A stretch of 64,000 nt of DNA from Pacificoceanicola onchidii (GTDB taxonomy: Bacteria > Pseudomonadota > Alphaproteobacteria > Rhodobacterales > Rhodobacteraceae), in contig NZ_SRXY01000001.1 in assembly GCF_004804335.1 (NCBI RefSeq), positions 992,001-1,056,000 of the forward strand. Direction: 5' to 3'. The position numbers were made by a program, and so were the translations under genes. Position 1 is the stretch's first letter, and the number at the start of each line of letters is the position of its first letter. The notes below the pieces were generated by a model. That model searched no databases, was not told the origin of the DNA, and saw only the letters and a program-made list of their open reading frames with translations. Shown piece after piece: positions 32,890-40,910 of this stretch.

Positions 32890-34080
32890 ATGAGCTTTCA
32901 GAACCCGGTGTTTATTCCCGGCCCGACGAACATCCCCGAACAGCTGCGCAAAGCCTGCGACATGCCGACGATCGATCATCGGTCACCGCTGTTCGGTCAA
33001 ATCCTGCATCCGGCGCGGGACGGCGTCCGGCGTGTTCTGCAAAGCGCCTCGGCCGAGGTCTTCATCTTCCCCGGCACCGGTACGGGCGGTTGGGAGACGG
33101 CTCTGACCAACACGCTGTCTGCCGGGGATCGCATTCTCGCTGCGCGTAACGGCATGTTCTCTCACCGCTGGATCGACATGTGCCAGCGCCATGGGCTTGA
33201 GGTTACGGTGATCGAAACCCCTTGGGGCGACGGCTTGCCAGCGGATCGCTACGAGGAAATCCTCGCAGCGGACAAGAGCCATGAGATCAAGGCCGTTCTG
33301 GCCACACACAATGAGACCGCAACTGGCGTGAAATCCGATATCGCGGCGCTGCGCCGCGCGCTCGACAATGCAAAACATCCGGCGCTGCTGTTTGTGGACG
33401 GGGTGAGTTCGATCGCCTCGATGGACTTCCGGTTCGATGACTGGGGGATCGACGTGGGTGTGGCCGGGTCGCAAAAGGGTTTCATGTTGCCGCCGGGCCT
33501 TGCCATCACGGCGTTCTCGGAGAAAGCCATTGCCGCCAGCAAAACCGCACAGCTCCCGCGCACCTATTTCGACATCAGCGACATGGCCAAGGGTTATGCG
33601 GCGAATGCCTACCCCTACACGCCCGCCGTTGGCCTCCTGAACGGATTGAACGACGCGTGCCAGTTGCTGCTGGCCGAAGGGCTGGACAACGTCTTTGCCC
33701 GCCACACCCGGATCGCCGATGGGGTACGCGCGGCGGTGGGCGTCTGGGGGCTGGAGCTTTGCGCCACCTCTCCGGATGTCTACTCTGATACGGTGAGCGC
33801 CATTCGTACGCCGGAGGGTTTCAACGCCACGCAGATTGTCGAGCACGCCGCGCAGACTTACGGCGTGGCCTTTGGCACCGGACTTGGCGAAGTGGCGGGG
33901 AAGGTCTTCCGCATCGGCCATTTGGGCAGCCTGACGGACGTGATGGCCCTCTCCGGGCTTGCCACGGCAGAGATGGTCATGGCCGATCTCGGCCTCCCGA
34001 TCAAACTCGGATCCGGCGTCGCCGCTGCCCAGGAACACTACCGTGCAACCCGCGCAACGTCGCAAAGGGCTGCCGCATGA
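32890..34080 (+). CDS. bhcA: Aspartate-glyoxylate aminotransferase (BhcA)
   Basis: This is a 396-aa class V PLP aminotransferase of the serine/alanine-glyoxylate type. In the beta-hydroxyaspartate cycle it converts glyoxylate to glycine, using aspartate as donor. Landmarks are FIPGPTNIPEQLRKACDMP, FIFPGTGTGGWETALTNTL, HNETATGVKSD, FVDGVSSIASMDFRFDDWGID (split by the cofactor aspartate) and GSQKGFMLPPGL with the PLP lysine. A GGAAGGAG site precedes the ATG. It is the first gene of the bhcABCD operon and its stop overlaps bhcB by four bases. Confidence 0.95.
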   Translation: MSFQNPVFIPGPTNIPEQLRKACDMPTIDHRSPLFGQILHPARDGVRRVLQSASAEVFIFPGTGTGGWETALTNTLSAGDRILAARNGMFSHRWIDMCQRHGLEVTVIETPWGDGLPADRYEEILAADKSHEIKAVLATHNETATGVKSDIAALRRALDNAKHPALLFVDGVSSIASMDFRFDDWGIDVGVAGSQKGFMLPPGLAITAFSEKAIAASKTAQLPRTYFDISDMAKGYAANAYPYTPAVGLLNGLNDACQLLLAEGLDNVFARHTRIADGVRAAVGVWGLELCATSPDVYSDTVSAIRTPEGFNATQIVEHAAQTYGVAFGTGLGEVAGKVFRIGHLGSLTDVMALSGLATAEMVMADLGLPIKLGSGVAAAQEHYRATRATSQRAAA

Positions 34081-35045
34081 AGGACATGACCATGGATATC
34101 CCGACCTATGAGGACATGCTCGCCGCCCATGAACGGATCAAACCGTACATTCGCCGGACCGAAGTGCGCACCTCAGCTTATCTGAACGAGCTCACCGGCG
34201 CGGATCTGTTCTTCAAATGCGAGAACTTTCAGGAGCCCGGCGCATTCAAAGTGCGCGGCGCGTGCAACGCGGTGTTCGGCCTGTCCGAAGCCGAGGCAAA
34301 GCGCGGCGTCGCCACCCACTCCAGCGGCAACCATGCCTCCTGCCTGAGCTATGCGGCGATGCGGCGGGGCATTCCTTGCAACGTGGTCATGCCGCGCACC
34401 GCTCCGCAGGCCAAGAAAGACACGGTGCGCCGTTATGGCGGGGTGATCACAGAGTGCGAGCCTTCGACCACTTCGCGCGAGGCCACCTTCGCCGAGGTGC
34501 AGGACGCCACGGGGGGTGATTTTGTTCACCCCTACAACGATCCGCGCGTGATTGCCGGACAGGGCACCTGTTCCAAGGAGTTCATGGAGCAGACCGGCGG
34601 CCTCGACATGGTTGTCGCGCCCATCGGCGGCGGCGGCATGATCTCTGGCACCTGCCTGACACTGGCGACCCTCGCCCCGGAAACGCAGGTGATCGCGGCA
34701 GAGCCGGAACAGGCGGATGACGCCTATCGCAGCTTCAAGGCCGGATACATCATCGCCGATGACGCGCCAACGACCGTGGCAGACGGGCTGCTCGTGCCGC
34801 TGAAAGAGCGCACATGGCATTTCGTGTCCAACCACGTGAGCGAGATCTACACGGCCTCCGAACAGGAGATCGTGGATGCCATGAAGCTGATCTGGAAGCA
34901 CCTGCGCATCGTGATGGAACCGTCAAGCGCCGTGCCGATGGCCTGCGTTCTGAAAAACCCCGAAGCCTTCAAAAGCAAACGCGTTGGCCTGATCGTCACC
35001 GGCGGCAACGTTGATCTGGACCGGCTGCCCTGGATGACATCCTGA
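34077..35045 (+). CDS. bhcB: Beta-hydroxyaspartate dehydratase (BhcB)
   Basis: This is a 322-aa fold-type II PLP enzyme of the threonine dehydratase/serine racemase family. In the cycle it dehydrates erythro-beta-hydroxyaspartate to iminosuccinate. FFKCENFQEPGAFKVRGACNAV holds the PLP lysine (split around the conserved FKxRGA), SSGNHASCLSYAA binds the carboxylate, and PIGGGGMISGTC is the glycine-rich phosphate loop. The ATG at 34077 overlaps the bhcA stop; internal ATGs at 34086 and 34092 are also possible and the latter has AAGGA seven bases ahead. Position between bhcA and bhcC fits the known operon order. Confidence 0.94.
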   Translation: MKDMTMDIPTYEDMLAAHERIKPYIRRTEVRTSAYLNELTGADLFFKCENFQEPGAFKVRGACNAVFGLSEAEAKRGVATHSSGNHASCLSYAAMRRGIPCNVVMPRTAPQAKKDTVRRYGGVITECEPSTTSREATFAEVQDATGGDFVHPYNDPRVIAGQGTCSKEFMEQTGGLDMVVAPIGGGGMISGTCLTLATLAPETQVIAAEPEQADDAYRSFKAGYIIADDAPTTVADGLLVPLKERTWHFVSNHVSEIYTASEQEIVDAMKLIWKHLRIVMEPSSAVPMACVLKNPEAFKSKRVGLIVTGGNVDLDRLPWMTS

Positions 35046-35074
35046 GACTGGCCCGACTGAACAGGAAGAGTAAG

Positions 35075-36238
35075 ATGAAAGATATGACAGACCTTGACCA
35101 ATACGAAGTCGGCTATGACATCCCGGCGAAACCCGGCATGGATGCTGCGGACATTCAGACACCCGCGCTTGTGCTCGACCTCGACGCGCTGGAGCGCAAC
35201 ATCAAGAAGATGGGCGATTACGCCAAGGCCCACGGCATGCGCCACCGGGTGCATGGCAAGATGCACAAATCCGTGGATGTGGCAAAGTTGCAGGAACAGC
35301 TGGGCGGCGCGGTTGGCGTTTGCTGCCAGAAGGTTTCCGAGGCCGAGGTTTTTGCCCGAGGCGGCATCAAAGACGTGCTGGTCTCCAATCAGGTGCGCGA
35401 TCCGGCCAAGATCGACCGCCTTGCCCGACTGCCAAAGTTTGGCGCACGCACCATCGTTTGCGTTGACGACGTGGCCAATGTGGCGGACCTGTCGGCAGGG
35501 GCGCAAAAGCACGGCACACAGATAGAATGCTTTGTCGAGATTGACTGCGGCGCCGGGCGCTGCGGGGTGACAACCACCGAAGCGGTTGTCGAGATCGCCA
35601 AGGCAATCGAGGCAGCGGACGGCCTCAAGTTCACCGGCATTCAAGCTTACCAGGGCGCGATGCAGCACATGGACAGCTATGAAGACCGCAAGGCCAAGCT
35701 GGACATCGCCATTGCGCAGGTCAAAGACGCCGTGGACGGGTTGAAGGCCGAGGGGATCGCATGCGAGTTGGTCTCCGGCGGCGGTACGGGGTCTTATTAT
35801 TTCGAGAGCAACTCCGGTGTCTATAACGAGCTACAATGCGGCTCTTACGCTTTCATGGATGCGGACTATGGCCGGATTCTCGACAAGGACGGCAACCGCA
35901 TCGACCGGGGCGAATGGGAGAACGCGTTTTTTATCCTGACCTCCGTTATGTCTCACGCCAAGGCGGACAAGGCCATCGTGGACGCGGGCCTCAAGGCACA
36001 ATCGGTGGACAGCGGTTTGCCGGTGATCTTTGGCCGCGACGACGTGGAGTACATCAAGTGCTCCGACGAGCACGGCGTGGTCATGGACAAGGGCGGCGTG
36101 CTTTCGGTCAACGACAAACTCTGGCTTGTCCCCGGCCACTGCGATCCCACGGCCAACGTACATGATTGGTACGTCGGCGTGCGGAACGGCAAGGTTGAGA
36201 CGGTCTGGCCCGTCTCGGCGCGCGGCAAGGCGTACTGA
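35075..36238 (+). CDS. bhcC: Beta-hydroxyaspartate aldolase (BhcC)
   Basis: This 387-aa PLP enzyme belongs to the D-threonine aldolase/DSD1 fold-type III family. It condenses glycine and glyoxylate into erythro-beta-hydroxyaspartate, the carbon-carbon-forming step of the cycle. TPALVLDLDALERNIKKMGDY is the PLP-barrel entry, MRHRVHGKMHKSVDVAK contains the Schiff-base lysine, and CELVSGGGTGSYYFE is the phosphate-binding loop. The C-terminal KCSDEHGVVM and LVPGHCDPTANVHDWYVG supply the metal-binding His/Cys pair. A GGAAGAG site precedes the ATG. It lies 29 bases after bhcB and 8 before bhcD. Confidence 0.95.
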   Translation: MKDMTDLDQYEVGYDIPAKPGMDAADIQTPALVLDLDALERNIKKMGDYAKAHGMRHRVHGKMHKSVDVAKLQEQLGGAVGVCCQKVSEAEVFARGGIKDVLVSNQVRDPAKIDRLARLPKFGARTIVCVDDVANVADLSAGAQKHGTQIECFVEIDCGAGRCGVTTTEAVVEIAKAIEAADGLKFTGIQAYQGAMQHMDSYEDRKAKLDIAIAQVKDAVDGLKAEGIACELVSGGGTGSYYFESNSGVYNELQCGSYAFMDADYGRILDKDGNRIDRGEWENAFFILTSVMSHAKADKAIVDAGLKAQSVDSGLPVIFGRDDVEYIKCSDEHGVVMDKGGVLSVNDKLWLVPGHCDPTANVHDWYVGVRNGKVETVWPVSARGKAY

Positions 36239-36246
36239 GGCAAACC

Positions 36247-37212
36247 ATGCTCCTTATTCCTGAAAGTGAAATCGCGGGTCTGATGACCCGCGAGGCGGCC
36301 TTTGACGCCGTGGAGAAAGTCTTTGCAGCGATGGCCGCAAAAGACGCCTACAACTTCCCGGTGGTGCGCGAAGCCATCGGTCATGAAGACGCGCTTTATG
36401 GGTTCAAAGGCGGCTTCGACCAGGCTGGTCTGACTTTGGGTTTGAAGGCCGGAGGCTATTGGCCGAACAACCTTGAGAAACGCGGGCTGATCAACCACCA
36501 GTCCACCGTGTTCCTGTTTGATCCGGACACCGGAAAGCCTGCGGCTATGGTCGGCGGCAACCTGTTGACCGCGCTGCGCACGGCGGCGGCGTCTTCCGTG
36601 TCGATCAAACATTTGGCGCGGAACGACGCCAAGGTGATCGGCATGATCGGGGCGGGCCATCAGGCGACCTTTCAATTGCGTGCGGCGCTGGAACAGCGGC
36701 GTTTCGAGAAGGTCATCGGCTGGAACTACCACCCGGAGATGCTTCCGAACCTTGAGGCAGTCGCAAAGGACGCTGGAGTTCCGTTCGACGCGGTGGACCT
36801 GCCCGGCATGAGGGATGCGGATGTGATCATCTCGATCACCTCGGCCTTTGCACCTTCGTTGATGGCGGATCACGTCTCACCCGGAACGCACATCGCCTGC
36901 ATGGGCACCGACACGAAAGGGAAGCAAGAGGTCGAGGCCGCGCTGCTCACCCGCGCAACAGTGTTCACCGACGAGGTCGCGCAGTCCATCAGCATCGGCG
37001 AGGCGCAACATGCCGTGGCCGATGGTCTGATCCGCGAAGAGGACGTCCTTCAGCTTGGCGCCGTGATCAACGGCACCCACTCGGGGCGCACATCGAACGA
37101 TGAAATCACCCTCTTTGACGGCACCGGCGTGGGTCTGCAGGATCTTGCTGCAGCAGCGGCCGTTGTTGACCTCGCCGTTCAGCGCGGGGTTGCGATAGAG
37201 GTCGACTTCTAG
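36247..37212 (+). CDS. bhcD: Iminosuccinate reductase (BhcD)
   Basis: This is a 321-aa member of the ornithine cyclodeaminase/mu-crystallin family that reduces iminosuccinate to aspartate with NADH, closing the beta-hydroxyaspartate cycle. The Rossmann motif is VIGMIGAGHQATFQLRAAL; further family segments are LGLKAGGYWPNN (substrate lysine region), NLLTALRTAAASSVSIKHLAR and GTHIACMGTDTKGKQEVE. It is the last gene of the bhc operon and stops two bases before the convergent nitroreductase-family gene, leaving no room for a separate terminator. Confidence 0.94.
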   Translation: MLLIPESEIAGLMTREAAFDAVEKVFAAMAAKDAYNFPVVREAIGHEDALYGFKGGFDQAGLTLGLKAGGYWPNNLEKRGLINHQSTVFLFDPDTGKPAAMVGGNLLTALRTAAASSVSIKHLARNDAKVIGMIGAGHQATFQLRAALEQRRFEKVIGWNYHPEMLPNLEAVAKDAGVPFDAVDLPGMRDADVIISITSAFAPSLMADHVSPGTHIACMGTDTKGKQEVEAALLTRATVFTDEVAQSISIGEAQHAVADGLIREEDVLQLGAVINGTHSGRTSNDEITLFDGTGVGLQDLAAAAAVVDLAVQRGVAIEVDF

Positions 37213-37214
37213 CC

Positions 37215-37907
37215 TCAGTCGAACGTTGACATTACCACGTCCAGCGGTTTCTTCCGCTTGGCGACGGCTGGCACGGTGGCCTCTTCCGCCGGCCAGCCAA
37301 CGGGCAGGATCATGACGGCTTTCTCATGCGAAGGGCGTCCGCACATGTCAGGCAGGAACTTCATCGGGTTGGGCGTGTGTTCAAGACACACGAGCCCGGC
37401 CTGATGGATCGCTGTAATCAGCATCCCCGTGGCAATCCCGACGCTTTCCGGCACGTAGTAATTCTTGTATCGCTCACCATCTTCGGTCAGCCCGAACCGT
37501 TGGGCAAAGACAACAATGAGCCACGGCGCTTTGGTCAGGTGCGGTTTCTCGACCCCTGTGCCAATCGGCTCCAGAGCCGCCAGCCATTCATCACCCCCAC
37601 CGCCGCCATAAAAGCCGCGCTCTTCTTCCTCGGCAGCTTCGCGGATGGTGGCTTTCATCTCGGGATTGGAAATCGCAACAAAGTGCCACGGCTGATGGTT
37701 CGCCCCCGAAGGCGCGGTTGCGGCGGCCTCGATACAAGTGGTGATGATCTCCTTGGGCACGGGCCGATCCGAATAGTCCCGGACGGAATGCCGTTTGCGC
37801 ATGTAGTCGCGAAAGCCCTGCACGGCTTCCAAAGCTTCCACGTCAGGCTTTTGCACCCGGTCAGGAAGCGGGAGCGGCTGGTAGGAAACCTCACCTTTTT
37901 TATACAT
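37215..37907 (-). CDS. Iodotyrosine deiodinase-like nitroreductase
   Basis: This 230-aa FMN protein of the nitroreductase fold is most like iodotyrosine deiodinase (IYD). KRHSVRDYSDRPVP and AAATAPSGANHQPWHFV bind FMN, and SVGIATGMLITAIHQAGL is the dimer core. The three residues that hold the zwitterion of iodotyrosine in IYD (Glu, Tyr, Lys) have counterparts here at E96, Y100 and K121, with identical spacing. The C-terminal KRKKPLDVVMSTFD also mirrors IYD. It would reductively remove halogen from halotyrosines. The ATG at 37907 gives the family length. It is convergent with bhcD and has no dedicated partner. Confidence 0.82.
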   Translation of the reverse strand: MYKKGEVSYQPLPLPDRVQKPDVEALEAVQGFRDYMRKRHSVRDYSDRPVPKEIITTCIEAAATAPSGANHQPWHFVAISNPEMKATIREAAEEEERGFYGGGGGDEWLAALEPIGTGVEKPHLTKAPWLIVVFAQRFGLTEDGERYKNYYVPESVGIATGMLITAIHQAGLVCLEHTPNPMKFLPDMCGRPSHEKAVMILPVGWPAEEATVPAVAKRKKPLDVVMSTFD

Positions 37908-38011
37908 CTCAGAGGGCCCTTCACTGTGATCTTCAGGCGGACCCTGCCCCGTCTTTGTCAGTGTTTCAAGATGGCGGCGAAGGATCAATTCGCCGCCCAT
38001 TTGGCGTGCAA

Positions 38012-38719
38012 TCACGCCGCCCGTTCAGCCTGAATCTGCCCCTCGTGCAGGAAACACAGCCGGTCAAACACGCCCAGATTAACCGGATTGGGCAACCGGA
38101 TGTCATCGCGCCCCGGCATATTCCGGTCCGTCAGCTCAAAACTGCGGTCAATCTGCGAGATCACGGCGAAGATCGTACCGGTTCTCTGTGCATACGTTTT
38201 GAGATCGCGGAGCTGCGCATCAAGCGGTGGGTTGCTGCGCTTCTGATCGAGGAGTTGCAGGTAGTCGACCACAACCAGCGCCTGCCTGCCGAGAGACTCC
38301 AAGCGCTCAAGAATATGTCTGGCGCAGATTGCATCCGACGTATCAACCAACAGGGTTCTTTCCGTTTGCGATGCGCCGATACGGCTCAAGAGCACGTCAA
38401 CATCGCGCCGCGTGTATTCAAGCGTAAAGAAACACCCCAGGCGATCGAGCGTCTGCGCCCGCGCTGCCAGCTCCAGACCCATCGAAGTCTTGCCCTGCCC
38501 CGGACGCGCTCCGATCAGCACAAGCTCACCGGGCGAAAGGTCTGAAAGCAGTTTCGCGGCAGGAGATTGTCGCGCCTGCTCAGCCGCAAGATGGCTCCAA
38601 CGTTGGAAGCCCTGCTGCCGTGCCAGGCGATCCAGCGCTTCGTGCATGGGAATGGCGTCACGGCGGGACAACAGGCGCGCCTCGCGTTTGAGGCGGTAAA
38701 GCGGTGCGGAAAGACGCAT
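38012..38719 (-). CDS. DnaB-like RecA-fold ATPase without N-terminal domain
   Basis: This is a 235-aa protein matching the C-terminal helicase domain of DnaB. Walker A is LIGARPGQGKTSMGLELA, the H1a glutamate is in CFFTLEYTRRDVD, Walker B is ALVVVDYLQLLDQK, and the sensor glutamine is in FAVISQIDRSFE. Ahead of it lies a helical stretch of about 65 residues (LKREARLLSRRDAIPMHEALDRLARQQ in parts) instead of the DnaB N-terminal domain. The ATG at 38719 follows GGAGCAAT. It could be a RadA/KaiC-like regulator or a helicase-loader relative. Flanking genes concern metabolism and give no hint of its role. Confidence 0.8.
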   Translation of the reverse strand: MRLSAPLYRLKREARLLSRRDAIPMHEALDRLARQQGFQRWSHLAAEQARQSPAAKLLSDLSPGELVLIGARPGQGKTSMGLELAARAQTLDRLGCFFTLEYTRRDVDVLLSRIGASQTERTLLVDTSDAICARHILERLESLGRQALVVVDYLQLLDQKRSNPPLDAQLRDLKTYAQRTGTIFAVISQIDRSFELTDRNMPGRDDIRLPNPVNLGVFDRLCFLHEGQIQAERAA

Positions 38720-38895
38720 GGGATTGCTCCTCTGCCGGGCGATACGCACAACCCCTCCGCATGTGTTTGCCCGGCACGTCAGACCAAAAATCATGGCGCT
38801 CGGCATGTGGGATGCTTCCCGAAAGGAGGGCGGAGGCCCGAGCAAGGCCTTGCTCAAGCGTGCCTGAAGCCTTGGTCCGGATCAAGAGCGCAGCG

Positions 38896-38924
38896 CGAAA
38901 AAGGCCCCCGTTTGGGGGGCCTTT
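38896..38924 (-). terminator. Rho-independent terminator of the permease gene
   Basis: AAAGGCCCCC and GGGGGCCTTT form a 10-bp stem. Read on the minus strand it is followed by TTTTT, so it serves the purine permease operon that ends at 38950. Confidence 0.8.
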
Positions 38925-38949
38925 GCTTCTTTGTTTCAGAGACTGAGGA

Positions 38950-40365
38950 TCACTCCCCTGGAAGGCTGCCGCCCCCATGGCCGGCCATGCCGCCGCTGAC
39001 CTCTTCGGTCGCCTCATCCGAAAGCTCTTCGGGCAGGACAAGGTTGAGGACGATGGCGATTACGGCTGCTGGCAGGATGCCGGAGGTGGCGAGCACCTTA
39101 ATCGTGCCCGGCAAATACTGCAGCGCGCCCGGCTCCAGTTGCAGCCCGAGGCCAAGGCTCAGGGCGATGGCAAAGATCACCATGTTGCGGCGGTTCCAGT
39201 TCACATCAGACAGCATCGAGATGCCCGCCGCGACCACCATGCCAAACATGACAATCACGCCGCCGCCCAGAACCTCGATCGGGATCGAAGAAATCACAGC
39301 GCCGATTTTCGGGATCAGGCCGCAGACGATCAGGAAAATCGCGCCGATGGTCACAACCATGCGGCTCATAACACCGGTCATGGCAATCAGGCCGACGTTT
39401 TGGCTAAACGACGTGTTCGGCAACGCGCCGAAGAGACCGGAGATCGCCGTGCCGATCCCGTCCGCATAAGTCGCGCCCTGAATTTCCTTGTCCGTAGCTT
39501 CGCGGCCTGCGCCGCCCTTGGTGATGCCGGAGACATCGCCCACGGTTTCCACCGCCGAGACAAAGGACATCAGACAGAAACCGATCACCGCAGCGACGGA
39601 GAATTCGATGCCGAAGTGCAGCGGGTTCGGAAGGGCAAAGCTCGCGGCACGGCCAACGTTGCCAAGGTTCACTTCGCCCAAGGCAAAGGCCAACGCATAA
39701 CCCGCGATCAGGCCAACGAGCACGGCAGAGACCGACAGCATGCCGCGCGCGTAGAACTTCAGTCCCAGCGTGACGACAATCACAGTGCTTGCCATCAACC
39801 AGTTGATGGCGCTGCCATATTCAGGCTTTCCGATGGCAGGAACACCGCCTGCAGCGTACTGAATACCGACCTTGACCAGCGCAAGACCGATCATCGTCAC
39901 CACGAGCCCCGTCACCAGCGGCGGAAGGGCAAAGCGGATCTTGCCGATAAACAGGCCCAGAACCGCGTGGAAGAGGCCACCGACAACAATGCCACCCATG
40001 AGCACCGCAATGGCGTCCACCCCTTTGCCCGCAACCAGCGGGATCATGATCGGGATGAAGGCAAAGGAAGTCCCCTGCACAATCGGCAAACGTGCGCCTA
40101 CCGGGCCGAGGCCGATGGATTGGAACAGGGTCGCGATGCCCGCAAAGAACATGGACATCTGGATCATGTAGATCATCTGCGGGAAGTCGGGCGAGTTCGA
40201 ACCGAACCCAAAGCCCGCCGCGCCACAAACGATAATCGCCGGGGTGACGTTGGAGACAAACATCGCCAGCACGTGCTGGATGCCAAGCGGCACCGCCTTG
40301 ATCATTGGCGGCGTGTAGTTGGGATCGCGGAGCTGTTCCGGCGTTCCGATGGACGTATCAGTCAT
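38950..40365 (-). CDS. Xanthine/urate permease (nucleobase-cation symporter-2, NAT family)
   Basis: This is a 471-aa inner-membrane symporter with about fourteen helices. The TM1 motif LGIQHVLAMFVSN and the family signature SQNVGLIAMTG ([QEP]NxGxxxxT[RKG]) identify the NAT family of purine carriers. The acidic residues in SFVSAVETVGDVSGI line the substrate site. Adjacent ureidoglycolate lyase and allantoinase genes point to urate, xanthine or possibly allantoin-pathway purines as substrate rather than uracil. It is the last gene of the minus-strand ureide operon and has a strong terminator behind it. Confidence 0.92.
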   Translation of the reverse strand: MTDTSIGTPEQLRDPNYTPPMIKAVPLGIQHVLAMFVSNVTPAIIVCGAAGFGFGSNSPDFPQMIYMIQMSMFFAGIATLFQSIGLGPVGARLPIVQGTSFAFIPIMIPLVAGKGVDAIAVLMGGIVVGGLFHAVLGLFIGKIRFALPPLVTGLVVTMIGLALVKVGIQYAAGGVPAIGKPEYGSAINWLMASTVIVVTLGLKFYARGMLSVSAVLVGLIAGYALAFALGEVNLGNVGRAASFALPNPLHFGIEFSVAAVIGFCLMSFVSAVETVGDVSGITKGGAGREATDKEIQGATYADGIGTAISGLFGALPNTSFSQNVGLIAMTGVMSRMVVTIGAIFLIVCGLIPKIGAVISSIPIEVLGGGVIVMFGMVVAAGISMLSDVNWNRRNMVIFAIALSLGLGLQLEPGALQYLPGTIKVLATSGILPAAVIAIVLNLVLPEELSDEATEEVSGGMAGHGGGSLPGE

Positions 40366-40412
40366 GGGTGTTCCCTCTGTTGATGATGCGCACCGGTTGG
40401 CCCGGCGTCTTG

Positions 40413-40910
40413 TCAGGTTGCAGTGTCCGGTCCTTCAACAAGAACCGGTGTCTCGAGTTCCCATTCCTCGAGGTTGATGCCGTCGCCGATCCAGTCGATC
40501 ACGGCAAAAAGGCCGGAGCCGGACAGCGGCGTCAGGACGCCGTGCCATGTGTTCCGGTGGAAATTGATCCCTTGGCCGGAGGCCGTCAGGAAGGCCTGCG
40601 GCACGCCCGGCTTGCCTGCGTCGTCCGGTGCGACGATGACAAGAAAGCCGTCCATGGACATCGGAAGAAAGGCCTGGCTGCCGAGCGGGTGGCGCTCCAG
40701 CAGGGTCAGTTCATAAGGCAAGGCTCGTAGCTCTGCCTGAAAGAGGCTGATGCCTGCCGTGCCTCCTTCGTCAAAGTCCAGCGTGGCGCAATCGTGGTAT
40801 CGCCCGCACAGACCTTGGTTGATGATCTTGTCCGGCGCGCCACTTGTGTCGAGCACCTCGCCAAAGGGCGCGAAAGCCTCTGCCGTCAAAGGGGTCGCCG
40901 TGATCTTCAT
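40413..40910 (-). CDS. allA: Ureidoglycolate lyase
   Basis: This is a 165-aa cupin-like enzyme that splits (S)-ureidoglycolate into glyoxylate and urea. Family segments are TAEAFAPFGEVLD, ISLFQAELRALPYELTLLERHPLGSQAF (in parts) with the conserved ERHPLGSQ, and INFHRNTWHGVLTPL. Its start overlaps the allantoinase/OHCU decarboxylase stop by four bases, so the two are translated together. The glyoxylate released is the direct substrate of the bhc enzymes encoded a few kilobases away. Confidence 0.95.
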   Translation of the reverse strand: MKITATPLTAEAFAPFGEVLDTSGAPDKIINQGLCGRYHDCATLDFDEGGTAGISLFQAELRALPYELTLLERHPLGSQAFLPMSMDGFLVIVAPDDAGKPGVPQAFLTASGQGINFHRNTWHGVLTPLSGSGLFAVIDWIGDGINLEEWELETPVLVEGPDTAT

